Below are positions 5,512 through 13,536 of a DNA stretch of 13,536 nt, piece after piece; positions within the stretch are counted from its first letter, which is position 1, and each line of letters opens with the position of its first letter. Under the pieces are notes generated by a model. It did no database searches. It saw nothing but the letters and a program-made list of their open reading frames with translations, and had not been told where the DNA came from. The DNA comes from Candidatus Colimonas fimequi (lineage in GTDB: Bacteria > Bacillota > Clostridia > Peptostreptococcales > Anaerovoracaceae): positions 1-13,536 of the forward strand of contig JAGHTQ010000017.1 of the NCBI GenBank assembly GCA_018065295.1, read 5' to 3'. The position numbers were made by a program, and so were the translations under genes.

Positions 5512-6789
5512 ATGGGAGAAACATTAGTAACTAAGAAGAAAATGGGTCTGACGACTAAGATCTTCATCGGTCTTATTGCAGGTCTCATCGTGGGTATTAT
5601 TTTTAATCTGCTGATTCCAGAATCATACGTTAGAGATACAATTTTTGTTGATGGTATCTTCTATATTATCGGTCAGGGCTTCATCAGATTAATGAAGATG
5701 CTGGTAGTTCCACTCGTATTCTGCTCACTGGTATGCGGCAGTTCATCAATTGGTGACACTAAGGCTCTGGGTAAGGTAGGCGGCAAGACTATCGCATTCT
5801 ATCTGGCAACAACTGCACTGGCAGTAACAGTTGCTATTACAATTGCTACTATTATTCACCCAGGTATCGGCCTTGATATGTCAAGCATCGAGACTAGCGA
5901 AGTAACTGTAGCAGAACCAACTACAATGGTTGACACTATTCTGAACATCATTCCTGATAACCCACTCAACGCGCTGGCTAACGGAACTATGCTTCAGATT
6001 ATCGTATTCGCACTCTTAGTAGGTATTCTTCTTGCTAAGATGGGTGAGAGAGCAGCTCTCATTTCAAACTTCATGACTCAGGCTAATGACCTGATGATGG
6101 AGATGACTGAATTTGTTATGATGTTTGCTCCAATCGGCGTATTTTGCATGATCGCAAGAACTTTCGCCAACCTGGGATTCGACGCATTCATCCCACTTAT
6201 CAAGTACATGCTCAGCGTAACTGGCGGTCTGGCAGTTCAGTGCTGCATCGTATACATGATTCTGCTGGTAGTATTCACTAGACTGAATCCTGTTAGATTC
6301 CTGAAGAAGATGTTCCCAGTAATGGCATTCGCATTCTCAACATCAACTTCAAACGCTACAATTCCTATGAACATCGATACTCTGGAATCAAAGATCGGTG
6401 TTTCACGTAAGGTTTCATCATTCACAATTCCTCTTGGTGCTACTATCAACATGGACGGTACATCAATCATGCAGGGTTGTGCAGTAGTATTCGCTGCTCA
6501 GGCTTACGGCATGGACCTTGGTGTTCAAGGCTACCTGACAGTAATTGCAACAGCTACACTGGCTTCAATCGGTACAGCTGGTATCCCTTCAGTAGGTCTT
6601 GTTACTCTGACAATGGTATTCGCATCAGTAGGTCTTCCTGTTGAAGCAATCGCACTCATCATGGGTATCGACAGAATTCTGGATATGCTGAGAACTGCAG
6701 TTAACATCACAGGCGACGCAGTATGTACAACAGTTGTTGCATTCCAGAATCATGAACTTGACAAGGACATCTTCTACGATACTAAGTAG
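5512..6789 (+). CDS. Dicarboxylate/amino acid:cation symporter (DAACS, GltP/DctA type)
   Basis: This 425-residue polytopic membrane protein is of the SLC1/GltPh family and imports acidic amino acids or dicarboxylates with Na+ or H+. The serine-rich HP1 tip is FSTSTSNATIP (275-285), the NMDGT cation motif is at 313-317, the HP2 segment is around GTAGIPSVG (354-362), and the substrate-binding helix reads DMLRTAVNITGD (391-402). The Asp391, Arg394, Thr395 and Asn398 set corresponds to Asp394, Arg397, Thr398 and Asn401 of GltPh. The arginine points to an acidic substrate such as glutamate or aspartate, or a C4-dicarboxylate, rather than a neutral amino acid. A perfect AAGGAGG (5498-5504) inside the end of the previous gene sets the start, so translation is probably coupled. 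A solute-binding protein follows 15 bases later. Confidence 0.93.
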   Translation: MGETLVTKKKMGLTTKIFIGLIAGLIVGIIFNLLIPESYVRDTIFVDGIFYIIGQGFIRLMKMLVVPLVFCSLVCGSSSIGDTKALGKVGGKTIAFYLATTALAVTVAITIATIIHPGIGLDMSSIETSEVTVAEPTTMVDTILNIIPDNPLNALANGTMLQIIVFALLVGILLAKMGERAALISNFMTQANDLMMEMTEFVMMFAPIGVFCMIARTFANLGFDAFIPLIKYMLSVTGGLAVQCCIVYMILLVVFTRLNPVRFLKKMFPVMAFAFSTSTSNATIPMNIDTLESKIGVSRKVSSFTIPLGATINMDGTSIMQGCAVVFAAQAYGMDLGVQGYLTVIATATLASIGTAGIPSVGLVTLTMVFASVGLPVEAIALIMGIDRILDMLRTAVNITGDAVCTTVVAFQNHELDKDIFYDTK

Positions 6790-6804
6790 GCACTGGAGGG
6801 TATT

Positions 6805-7638
6805 ATGTATAAGAGATTATTAACAATACTCCTGGCGCTTGTTATGGCAATGGCATTGACAGCATGTGGCAGCACATCTGATGTAGCTGAAGAAACAGAC
6901 GCTCCTGCAGATGTTACTATAAATGAGAACGTCGTTCAGGAAATTCAGAATAGAGGATATCTCGTTGCTGGCTGTAAGATGGACGTTCCAGACATGGGAT
7001 ATCTGGATGTAGAATCAGGCGACTGGTTTGGCCTTGAAGTTGGCCTTGCATATAAGACTGCCGCTAGAATCTTCGGTGTTACTGAAGAAGAAGCTATGCG
7101 CGAAGAACTTGTTAAATTCGTAGGTGTGACAGTTGCTGACAGAGAGCAGAAGTTGGAAGATGGCGAGATCGACGTAATGCTTGCTACATATACTATTACT
7201 GAAGATAGAGCCAAGCGTTTCGCACTGAGCGATTGTTATTATAAGGACTACGTTGGTATTCTTGTTAAGAAGACTGCAACTGATAATAACTCAATGGGTA
7301 AGAAGGGCATCAACTCTGTTTCAGATCTTGACGGCAAGGTAATTGCTGTTGCTAAGAACTCTACAACAAGAGATGACACTCTTGACTATCTTGAGTCCAT
7401 GACAACAAGCAAGGTTTCACCACTGTTTTATGACTACAACTCATATGATGAGATGTACACAGCAGTCATGAAGGGTGATGTAGATGCTATGTCAGTAGAC
7501 GTAAGCATTCTTAAGGGCTATGTAGATGAGGACACAGTTATTCTCGAGCCTAGATATGCTTCACAGAACTACGGCGCAGCTGTTAAACTGGAGAATGCTC
7601 CGCTTCTGGAATATGTTAACCAGGCAATAGCTGAATAG
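6805..7638 (+). CDS. Solute-binding lipoprotein, amino-acid type (SBP_bac_3-like)
   Basis: The 277-residue protein starts with a lipoprotein signal peptide: MYKRL, a hydrophobic run, then the lipobox LTAC with the lipidated Cys21. A Thr/Asp/Glu-rich linker follows. The mature part matches periplasmic-type amino-acid binding proteins: RGYLVAGCKMDVPDMGYLD, DWFGLEVGLAYKTAARIFG, VADREQKLEDGEIDVMLATYTITEDRAKRFALSD (written as 220-base region 7129-7230), YYKDYVGILVKK, and SVSDLDGKVIAVAKNSTTRD. Such proteins usually feed an ABC importer, but no permease or ATPase gene is present; it sits at the end of an operon behind a secondary symporter. Its start has a GGAGGG site (6795-6800). The ligand is unknown, though polar or acidic amino acids fit the context. 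It should be anchored on the outer face of the membrane. Confidence 0.88.
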   Translation: MYKRLLTILLALVMAMALTACGSTSDVAEETDAPADVTINENVVQEIQNRGYLVAGCKMDVPDMGYLDVESGDWFGLEVGLAYKTAARIFGVTEEEAMREELVKFVGVTVADREQKLEDGEIDVMLATYTITEDRAKRFALSDCYYKDYVGILVKKTATDNNSMGKKGINSVSDLDGKVIAVAKNSTTRDDTLDYLESMTTSKVSPLFYDYNSYDEMYTAVMKGDVDAMSVDVSILKGYVDEDTVILEPRYASQNYGAAVKLENAPLLEYVNQAIAE

Positions 7639-7653
7639 ACAATAAATGAACAT

Positions 7654-7679
7654 AAGAGCCCGCATTCCGGGCTCTTTTT
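7654..7679 (+). terminator. Intrinsic terminator of the rmlD-symporter-SBP operon
   Basis: AAGAGCCCG pairs with CGGGCTCTT around a five-base CATTC loop, and the T-tract begins within the last pairs (7675-7679). It lies 15 bases after the stop codon of the solute-binding lipoprotein gene. Confidence 0.92.
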
Positions 7680-7720
7680 GTGTGTTACCAACAAAGGTTT
7701 GTATACTTATTCTATAAGGG

Positions 7721-7750
7721 TTTACAAAATACGCTTTAGCGTAGTATAAT
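7721..7750 (+). promoter_or_regulatory. Promoter of asd with palindromic spacer
   Basis: TTTACA (7721-7726), an 18-bp spacer and TATAAT (7745-7750) predict a start near 7757. The spacer holds the perfect palindrome TACGCT-TT-AGCGTA (7730-7743), and a second one, AGTATA-ATC-TATACT (7743-7757), covers the -10 box and start site. Both positions suit binding of a repressor. Confidence 0.75.
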
Positions 7751-7790
7751 CTATACTAATTTGAATCATTTATTTGGAGGTACAACAATT

Positions 7791-8798
7791 ATGAAGAGAA
7801 AGCCAAACATCGCAGTAGTTGGCGCAACAGGTGTTGTAGGATCAACATTCCTCAAGGTTCTGGAAGAAAGAGATTTCCCATTTGAAAATATTTATTTCAT
7901 GGCATCAGCTAGATCAGCTGGCAAGCCTATCACGTTCAAGGGTAAGGAATATACAGTAGAAGAACTGACTGAGCATTCATTCGATAAGCCAATCGACATC
8001 GCTCTGTTCTCAGCAGGTGGTGGCACAAGTGCTAAGTTCGCTCCTATCGCAGCTGAACACGGTTGTGTAGTAGTAGACAACAGCTCACAGTGGAGAATGT
8101 ATGACGACGTTCCACTTGTAGTTCCTGAAGTAAACCCAGAAGACATCGACTGGAATCACGGTATCATCGCTAACCCTAACTGCTCAACTATCCAGGCTAT
8201 GGTTCCACTTAAGGCACTGAAGGATAAGTATGGCATCAAGAGAGTAGTATACTCAACTTACCAGGCAGTAGCTGGTTCAGGTATCAAGGGTATTCACGAC
8301 CTGGAGAACGGTCTTGAAGGTAACGATGCTCCACTGGAAGCATATGCACACCCAATCGCTGGCAACATTCTGCCACACATCGATGTATTCCTTGAGAATG
8401 GATACACTAAGGAAGAAATGAAGATGATCAACGAAACTCGTAAGATCCTTCATGACGATAACATCAGAGTAACAGCTACAACTGCTAGAGTACCTGTATT
8501 CTACGGTCATAGTGAATCAATCAACATCGAACTGGAGAAGCCATTTGAACTGGCTGACATCTTCGAACTGTTCGAGAACACTCCTGGCCTCATCGTACAG
8601 GACGACGTTGCTAACAATGTATACCCACTGGCAATTAACGCTGCTGGTACTGACCCTGTATACGTTGGTAGAATCAGAAGAGACGAATCAGTTGAGAACG
8701 GCATCAACCTGTGGTGCGTAGCTGACAACATCCGTAAGGGTGCTGCTACTAATGCTGTTCAGATTGCAGAGAAGCTCCTTGAGAAGCTGGACGACTAA
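7791..8798 (+). CDS. asd: Aspartate-semialdehyde dehydrogenase
   Basis: Asd reduces beta-aspartyl phosphate to aspartate semialdehyde with NADPH, the branch point leading to lysine/diaminopimelate, threonine and methionine. The 335-residue product has the NADP-binding loop GATGVVG (11-17), the catalytic Cys131 in ANPNCSTIQ, Gln158 in STYQAVAGSG, and Arg233 and His240 in TARVPVFYGHSE. These are the complete active-site set. The start at 7791 follows GGAGG (7776-7780); an in-frame TTG at 7761 lies too close to the predicted transcript start to be used. It has its own promoter and terminator, with no dapA, dapB, lysC or hom beside it. The leader of about 34 bases is too short for a lysine riboswitch or T-box, so control is more likely by a DNA-binding protein. 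The enzyme is cytoplasmic; codon bias suggests good expression. Confidence 0.97.
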   Translation: MKRKPNIAVVGATGVVGSTFLKVLEERDFPFENIYFMASARSAGKPITFKGKEYTVEELTEHSFDKPIDIALFSAGGGTSAKFAPIAAEHGCVVVDNSSQWRMYDDVPLVVPEVNPEDIDWNHGIIANPNCSTIQAMVPLKALKDKYGIKRVVYSTYQAVAGSGIKGIHDLENGLEGNDAPLEAYAHPIAGNILPHIDVFLENGYTKEEMKMINETRKILHDDNIRVTATTARVPVFYGHSESINIELEKPFELADIFELFENTPGLIVQDDVANNVYPLAINAAGTDPVYVGRIRRDESVENGINLWCVADNIRKGAATNAVQIAEKLLEKLDD

Positions 8799-8817
8799 TC
8801 TATATGAAGAAATCATT

Positions 8818-8844
8818 AACCCGCAAGGTAACTTGCGGGTTTTT
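8818..8844 (+). terminator. Intrinsic terminator of asd
   Basis: A perfect stem AACCCGCAAG/CTTGCGGGTT with a GTAA tetraloop (GNRA type) runs into TTTTT (8840-8844). It lies 19 bases after the asd stop codon. Confidence 0.93.
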
Positions 8845-8889
8845 AATTTGTTGAAGTGAGGCAATTTCATATATTTATCACACAACATA

Positions 8890-8898
8890 TGGTATAAT
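8890..8898 (+). promoter_or_regulatory. Extended -10 promoter motif of the ftsK operon
   Basis: TGGTATAAT (8890-8898) is an exact extended -10 element (TG, one base, TATAAT). No good -35 box lies at 16-18 bp upstream. It is the best promoter candidate between the asd terminator and ftsK, and predicts a leader of about 33 bases. Confidence 0.6.
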
Positions 8899-8936
8899 TT
8901 ATTACGTATGAGACTATACAATTGGAAGGTGTATTA

Positions 8937-11690
8937 ATGGCTTCAAGAAGAAATAACAAAGAAAAAGATAATAACAAAAAGAATAAAGTTGAAGATACAG
9001 CGAAGAAGAGATCAGGTCGCATGACCAAGGCTGAGCGGGAAGAACAGCAGCGCATAGAAGAGGAGCGTCTTGACAGAAGCAAGAGAATCAGAGACGAAAT
9101 CGTAGCTGTAATTGTAATTGCAGTTGGTATCTTCATGGCAGTTGCATTCCAGACAAGTGCAGCAGGACAGTTTGGCAGAATTCTGGGAGAAGCCTTCAAG
9201 GGCGTATTCGGATTCACTGCATTCATTCTGCCTTACTATTTCATTTTGGGCGGCATCCTGATTTTTGCCAAGAAGATGATTCATGTTGGTGTGAAATCAG
9301 TTATTTTATCAGCGATTATTTTCCTTATGATTGCACTGGTTAATGCCGGCAGATTCATCGATCCTAAGCACCTGGATTTCTCAACACATGCTATCTCAGC
9401 ATACTATAACAACGGTATGAGCCTTGATGATGGCGGTGTGTTCGGCATGGTTGTAGGCGGATTAATCGTTAAATACGTGGGCCTTGCAGGTCTCTTCATC
9501 ATATCATTTGTTGTAATTTTCATTTGCCTGCTTCTGGTACTGGATACTCCAGTTTCAAGAATGTTCGGTAAGGCGAAGGATAAGAAGGCCCAGATGGCTG
9601 CTAGCAGGGCAGAGCGCATTGCTGAGAAGGAACGCATTGCCGAAGAGAGACGTCAGCAGCTGGAAGTTCAGATGATGCTGGATGAGGATAGACGCGTGCG
9701 TGAGGCACAGGAGAAGGCTGAGAAGAAGCGTAATTTCTTTAATTTCGGATTTAGCGGAGGCAACACAGAGCCTGAGCCTGAACCTGAACCAGAACCTTAC
9801 TACGATCCATACGAGTATCTGCCACCAAACCAGCGTAAGATTATGAATTACGTTGAGGGCAACGAAGGTCCAGTTGGTTTCTATGAAGGCGGCATGTACG
9901 ACGACGGCTATACGCCGAAGGAAATTAATACTGAGAACCCATACGAATTCTCAGAAGGTGGATTCTGGAATACAGGTAATGACGAGAACATCGTCGTTGA
10001 CGAAACTAACAGCAGCAAGAACAAGAAGAAAAAGGCGCCGATTGTAGTTACAGGTGCTAAGGAGCCGGAACTTGATATCTTTGAACCTGAAGAAGAGGGC
10101 GTACTGTTCAAGGGCGAAATCGATAGCACAGACGCTCACGGCGTTCAGAAGAAGATGAGCAAGACTGAGGCGGCTAAGAGCATGCTCAAGGAAGCAGAAC
10201 TTAATCAGGCGACTATCGTTAACTACGAGTTCCCACCAATCGACCTTCTTAAGGTAAATAAGAACCGTGGCAAGAACGGGGACAGCGAAGGCGAGCTTAT
10301 GGCTAAGGCTCAGAAGCTGGAAGACGTGCTCCACAGTTTCAACATCGATGCTGACGTTACAAACGTAACTCAGGGTCCTACTGTAACAAGATACGAAGTT
10401 CATCCTAACAGCGGCGTTAAGGTTAAGGGTATCAAGAGCCTGGCTGATGATATCGCACTTAACATGGAAGCTAAGAGCATCAGAATTGAAGCTCCTATCC
10501 CTGGCAAGCCTGCTGTAGGTATCGAGATAGAGAATGACAAAATTAACATGGTTACTGTTCGTGAACTTATCGACTCTAAGCCATTCAAGGACGCTAAGTC
10601 TAAGATTACTTTCGCAGTTGGTAAGGACATCAGCGGTAATGAAATCGTAGCAGACCTTAAGTCAATGCCACATCTGCTTATCGCAGGTTCAACTGGTTCT
10701 GGTAAGTCAGTATGTATCAACAGTATCATTACAAGCTTTATCTATAAGGCTCGTCCTGAAGAAGTTAAGCTGGTACTGGTTGACCCTAAGGTTGTAGAAC
10801 TTGCCAACTACAATGGAATTCCTCATCTGCTTATTCCTGTAGTTACTGATCCTGCTAAGGCTGCAGCTGCACTTAACTGGGCTGTTGCTGAGATGGATGA
10901 GAGATATCGCAAGTTCGCAGACGAAGGTGTTAGAGAACTGGCAAGCTTCAATGATCACATGAGACTTGAAGGTCGCGATGAAGAAGTAATGCCACAGATC
11001 GTTATAATCATCGACGAGCTGGCTGACCTTATGATCGTAGCACCATCACAGGTTGAAGATTCAATCATGAGACTGGCACAGAAGGCAAGAGCGGCTGGCA
11101 TGCACCTTATCGTTGCTACACAGAGACCATCAGTAGACGTTATTACTGGTGTTATCAAAGCTAATATTCCATCAAGAATTGCCTTCGCTGTATCATCACA
11201 GGTTGACTCAAGAACTATCCTTGACATGGCCGGTGCTGAGAAACTGGTAGGTAAGGGCGACATGCTCTTTAACCCACTGGGTAAGGGTAAGCCTGTACGT
11301 GTACAGGGTACATTTATCAGCGATGAAGAAGTTAATGACGTTATTGATTTCGTTAAGGCTCAGGCTTCAGAAGAACCTGAATATGCTGAGACTGTTCTTG
11401 ACAGAATCGAACGTGCTAATGCATCAGTTACTCCACCTACAGACGAGAAGAACCCTGATGACGAACTGCTGGCAGATGCTATTGAACTTGTTGTACAGGC
11501 TCAGCAGGCATCAGTAAGCATGCTTCAGAGAAGATTCAGAATCGGCTATAACAGAGCCGCTAGAATCGTCGACATGATGGAGGAACGTCAGATTGTCGGT
11601 CCGCAGGATGGCAGCAGACCTAGAGCTGTTCTTATCTCTGAAGAAGAGTTTAACGAAATGAAACATGCTACGGAGGATATGGAGGAATAA
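8937..11690 (+). CDS. ftsK: DNA translocase FtsK/SpoIIIE
   Basis: This 917-residue septal DNA pump moves chromosomal DNA during division or sporulation. After a highly charged N-terminus comes the membrane domain, with helices near residues 53-71, 91-111, 119-137 and 168-203. A linker of about 220 residues follows, including a charged coiled-coil-like stretch (212-266) and an alternating Glu-Pro run (278-287). The motor domain then has the Walker A loop GSTGSGKS (584-591), Walker B IIIDELADL (690-698) and ATQRPSVDVITG (727-738). The C-terminal winged-helix gamma domain (about 842-900) contains LQRRFRIGYNRAARIVDMME, which reads the orienting DNA sequence. Start 8937 follows AAGGTG by five bases; an in-frame TTG at 8922 overlaps this site and is rejected. 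The stop codon overlaps the start codon of rimO by one base. Sequence alone does not separate the vegetative and sporulation roles. Confidence 0.95.
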   Translation: MASRRNNKEKDNNKKNKVEDTAKKRSGRMTKAEREEQQRIEEERLDRSKRIRDEIVAVIVIAVGIFMAVAFQTSAAGQFGRILGEAFKGVFGFTAFILPYYFILGGILIFAKKMIHVGVKSVILSAIIFLMIALVNAGRFIDPKHLDFSTHAISAYYNNGMSLDDGGVFGMVVGGLIVKYVGLAGLFIISFVVIFICLLLVLDTPVSRMFGKAKDKKAQMAASRAERIAEKERIAEERRQQLEVQMMLDEDRRVREAQEKAEKKRNFFNFGFSGGNTEPEPEPEPEPYYDPYEYLPPNQRKIMNYVEGNEGPVGFYEGGMYDDGYTPKEINTENPYEFSEGGFWNTGNDENIVVDETNSSKNKKKKAPIVVTGAKEPELDIFEPEEEGVLFKGEIDSTDAHGVQKKMSKTEAAKSMLKEAELNQATIVNYEFPPIDLLKVNKNRGKNGDSEGELMAKAQKLEDVLHSFNIDADVTNVTQGPTVTRYEVHPNSGVKVKGIKSLADDIALNMEAKSIRIEAPIPGKPAVGIEIENDKINMVTVRELIDSKPFKDAKSKITFAVGKDISGNEIVADLKSMPHLLIAGSTGSGKSVCINSIITSFIYKARPEEVKLVLVDPKVVELANYNGIPHLLIPVVTDPAKAAAALNWAVAEMDERYRKFADEGVRELASFNDHMRLEGRDEEVMPQIVIIIDELADLMIVAPSQVEDSIMRLAQKARAAGMHLIVATQRPSVDVITGVIKANIPSRIAFAVSSQVDSRTILDMAGAEKLVGKGDMLFNPLGKGKPVRVQGTFISDEEVNDVIDFVKAQASEEPEYAETVLDRIERANASVTPPTDEKNPDDELLADAIELVVQAQQASVSMLQRRFRIGYNRAARIVDMMEERQIVGPQDGSRPRAVLISEEEFNEMKHATEDMEE

Positions 11691-13021
11691 TGAAGTTATA
11701 TATTGAGACTATGGGATGCCCTAAGAATTTCAACGATTCTGAGGGTATCGCAGGTATCTGGGAGAAGGCAGGAATGACCGTGACAAATGATCCTCTTGAG
11801 GCTGATGCTCTCATGGTTAACACCTGCGGATTCATTCAGGATGCCAAGGTTGAGTCTATAGATAAGATTTTTGAGCTGTCACGGCTCATTGAGGAGACTG
11901 CGGACGAAGTTAACCGTAAAATGCTTATTGTTTGCGGATGTCTGACACAGAGATACGGTGATGATCTATTCGAAGAAATCCCTGAAATCGACCTGGTAAT
12001 GGGCGTTAACGACTATGAGAGATTACCTGAGCTGGTTGAAGGCTTCAAAGATGGCCTTAGACAGAAGGCTCTCAGCTGTACGCCGGTTGGTTTCACTGAA
12101 TTCTCAGCTCGTAAGTACGAGGACAACCCATACACAGCAACAGTAAGAATCTCAGAAGGCTGCAACAACTGCTGCACATACTGCGTTATTCCACAGATTC
12201 GCGGCGGTTACAGAAGCAGACCTATGGAGAGCATCTTAGCAGAAGCTAAGGACATGGCGGAGCACGGCACACGCGAACTGATTCTCATCGCTCAGGACGT
12301 TACAGAGTACGGTACTGACCTTTATGGAGAATTAGCACTTCCAAGACTCCTTAGAGAACTTTGCAAAATCGACGGCATCCAGTGGATTCGTCTCATGTAC
12401 TGCTACGAGGATAAGATCACTGACGAGCTCATCGAAGTGATGGTTAGCGAACCTAAGATTTGTCACTACGTTGACATTCCGCTCCAGCACGTTGCTAACA
12501 ACGTTCTGGGCAATATGAATCGTCGTTCAACTCACGATTCAATTGAGAACACAATCAGTCGCCTGAGAGCAGCAATGCCTGATATTCACATCAGAACTAC
12601 ATTCATCACTGGTTTTCCTGGTGAAACTGAGGAAGACTTCGATGAACTTTATGATTTCGCTGCTGAGACTAGATTCGAGCGTCTGGGCGTATTCGCTTAT
12701 TCAAGAGAAGAAGGCACTGTAGCAGGGGACATGGAGAATCAAATCGATGACGAGATTAAGGCTGAACGTGCTGATTCAATCATGAGAATGCAGATTGAGA
12801 TTTCTCGAGAAGTTAACGAAGCCAAGGTTGGTAGCATCCAGCAGGTTATGGTTGACGGAATCGATGAAGAGGGAGCATACATCGGAAGAACCCAGTACGA
12901 TGCTCCTGAAATAGATAATACGGTAATTTTTAAATCAGAAGCTGACCTTAAGCCAGGTGATCTGGTTGAAGTTAGAATCACAGACGCTTTTGATTACGAT
13001 CTTGTAGGAATTATGGAATAG
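11690..13021 (+). CDS. rimO: Ribosomal protein S12 methylthiotransferase RimO
   Basis: RimO is a radical-SAM enzyme that adds a methylthio group to an aspartate of ribosomal protein S12. The 443-residue protein has the N-terminal UPF0004 domain with cluster cysteines Cys10 (ETMGCPKN), Cys46 (NTCGFI) and Cys84 (VCGCLTQRY). The radical-SAM motif CNNCCTYC (158-165) places Cys158, Cys162 and Cys165 as CxxxCxxC. A C-terminal TRAM domain (about 378-441) carries YIGRTQYDAPEIDN. That last motif, together with GCPKN, is typical of RimO and argues against the sister tRNA enzymes MiaB and MtaB. Cys161 is an extra cysteine inside the motif. The start overlaps the ftsK stop as TAATG, with GGAGG four bases upstream, so translation is likely coupled. 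The order ftsK-rimO-pgsA is, to my knowledge, common in Bacillota. Confidence 0.93.
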   Translation: MKLYIETMGCPKNFNDSEGIAGIWEKAGMTVTNDPLEADALMVNTCGFIQDAKVESIDKIFELSRLIEETADEVNRKMLIVCGCLTQRYGDDLFEEIPEIDLVMGVNDYERLPELVEGFKDGLRQKALSCTPVGFTEFSARKYEDNPYTATVRISEGCNNCCTYCVIPQIRGGYRSRPMESILAEAKDMAEHGTRELILIAQDVTEYGTDLYGELALPRLLRELCKIDGIQWIRLMYCYEDKITDELIEVMVSEPKICHYVDIPLQHVANNVLGNMNRRSTHDSIENTISRLRAAMPDIHIRTTFITGFPGETEEDFDELYDFAAETRFERLGVFAYSREEGTVAGDMENQIDDEIKAERADSIMRMQIEISREVNEAKVGSIQQVMVDGIDEEGAYIGRTQYDAPEIDNTVIFKSEADLKPGDLVEVRITDAFDYDLVGIME

Positions 13022-13032
13022 GGAGAATAGAA

Positions 13033-13536
13033 ATGGAGAACAAAACTATTAAGAACAAAAATCTGCCTAATCAGCTGACAATGGCAAGAATTTTCGCAGT
13101 TCCTGTATTCATTGTACTGCTTATGCTGGACTTCAGACTTTTAGCAGCAGTTATTTTCATTCTTGCAGCACTTACTGACATGCTCGATGGCAAGATTGCA
13201 AGAAAGTACAATCTGGTAACTAACTTCGGTAAGCTCATGGACCCACTGGCTGACAAGCTGCTTACAATGGCAGCATTCGTATGCTTCGTAGGTCTCGGCG
13301 ATATTCCAGCGTGGACTGTAGTTCTTATTCTCGGTAGAGAATTCTTTATCACTGGCATCCGTCAGGTTGCAGCAGCTGAAGGTATCGTAATTGCAGCAGC
13401 ATGGTCAGGTAAGATCAAGACTGTTTGTCAGATGATCGCAATTCCGCTTCTTCTTCTGGCACCACTGAACCTGATTCCATACTTAGACGTTGCAGCTAAG
13501 GTGGCATTCTGGGCAGCAGTATTCATGACAGTATGG
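13033..13536 (+). CDS. pgsA: CDP-diacylglycerol-glycerol-3-phosphate 3-phosphatidyltransferase (3' partial)
   Basis: PgsA makes phosphatidylglycerol phosphate from CDP-diacylglycerol and glycerol 3-phosphate, the first committed step to phosphatidylglycerol and cardiolipin. The first 168 residues are present and the frame is open to the end of the window. The opening NLPNQLTMARIFAVPVFI is the standard PgsA start. The CDP-alcohol phosphotransferase motif is complete: DMLDGKIARKYNL, then GKLMDPLADK, giving the DG-AR-G-D-D pattern with the metal-binding aspartates. Several hydrophobic segments indicate a polytopic membrane enzyme. It begins 11 bases after the rimO stop codon, with GGGAG (13021-13025) as the ribosome binding site overlapping that stop, so it shares the ftsK-rimO transcript. 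The first codons are rich in AAA and AAT, unlike the AAG-biased body, which is common at gene starts. Confidence 0.95.
   Translation, partial: MENKTIKNKNLPNQLTMARIFAVPVFIVLLMLDFRLLAAVIFILAALTDMLDGKIARKYNLVTNFGKLMDPLADKLLTMAAFVCFVGLGDIPAWTVVLILGREFFITGIRQVAAAEGIVIAAAWSGKIKTVCQMIAIPLLLLAPLNLIPYLDVAAKVAFWAAVFMTVW

Noticed and set aside
7761..7790. N-terminal extension of Asd from a TTG start
   Set aside because: It lies about four bases after the predicted transcript start, and the GGAGG site is correctly placed for ATG 7791.
7680..7790. Lysine riboswitch or T-box before asd
   Set aside because: The predicted leader is only about 34 bases, and no T-box or lysine-aptamer core sequence is visible.
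8922..8936. TTG start for FtsK
   Set aside because: It overlaps the AAGGTG ribosome binding site that serves ATG 8937.
9768..9798. Glu-Pro codon repeat in ftsK as a possible contingency repeat
   Set aside because: The units are in-frame hexamers with mixed codons (GAG/GAA, CCT/CCA), which do not favour slippage; FtsK linkers are commonly low complexity.
9951..10403. 150-codon open frame on the minus strand inside ftsK
   Set aside because: It lies antisense to a clearly coding FtsK frame, has no ribosome binding site I can see, and its sequence is cysteine-rich low-meaning complement of biased codons.
1..13536. CRISPR array, tRNA/rRNA genes, insertion sequences or prophage
   Set aside because: No regularly spaced repeats, no cloverleaf-like tRNA ends and no transposase, integrase or phage protein motifs were seen on either strand.

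Overview
The window looks like ordinary chromosome from a low-to-mid GC Gram-positive anaerobe of the Bacillota, most likely a member of the Clostridia. The placement is an inference from four things: the family members present (TmcAL, a zinc-ribbon L32, a SpoIIIE/FtsK-type translocase, a RimO-type methylthiotransferase followed by pgsA); the gene order ftsK-rimO-pgsA; strong AGGAGG-type ribosome binding sites; and a marked codon style (TCA serine, AGA arginine, AAG lysine, CTG leucine). All supported genes lie on the + strand. No tRNA, rRNA, CRISPR array, transposase or prophage gene is visible.

Left part (1-3195): the 3' end of an unrecognised acidic-tailed protein and its terminator are followed by tmcAL (acetate-dependent acetylation of tRNA-Met), ackA (acetate kinase) with a near-consensus promoter, and rpmF (ribosomal protein L32). 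rpmF is too short to stand out as a long ORF. It has its own promoter, a structured leader and a terminator.

Middle part (3196-7679): a CapA-like membrane-anchored phosphoesterase-fold protein has an unusual control region, with two near-identical 17-bp repeats around the promoter and then a 19-bp-stem hairpin built from GGGGTC(T/A)GACCC palindromes that ends against the ribosome binding site. It is closed by a terminator whose loop holds an extended -10 promoter motif. An apparent three-gene operon follows: an RmlD-like sugar-nucleotide reductase, a glutamate/dicarboxylate:cation symporter and an orphan amino-acid-type solute-binding lipoprotein. A strong terminator ends it.

Right part (7680-13536): asd (aspartate-semialdehyde dehydrogenase) stands alone with a palindrome-rich promoter and a terminator. 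Then come ftsK, rimO (overlapping ftsK by one base) and the first 168 codons of pgsA, which runs off the window; these three look co-transcribed.

The proteins belong to known families and I see no clear new multi-gene defence or mobile system. The points worth a second look are regulatory or contextual: the capA leader, the promoter inside a terminator, the rpmF leader hairpin, the asd operator-like palindromes, the missing ribosome binding site of tmcAL, and the solute-binding protein paired with a secondary symporter.
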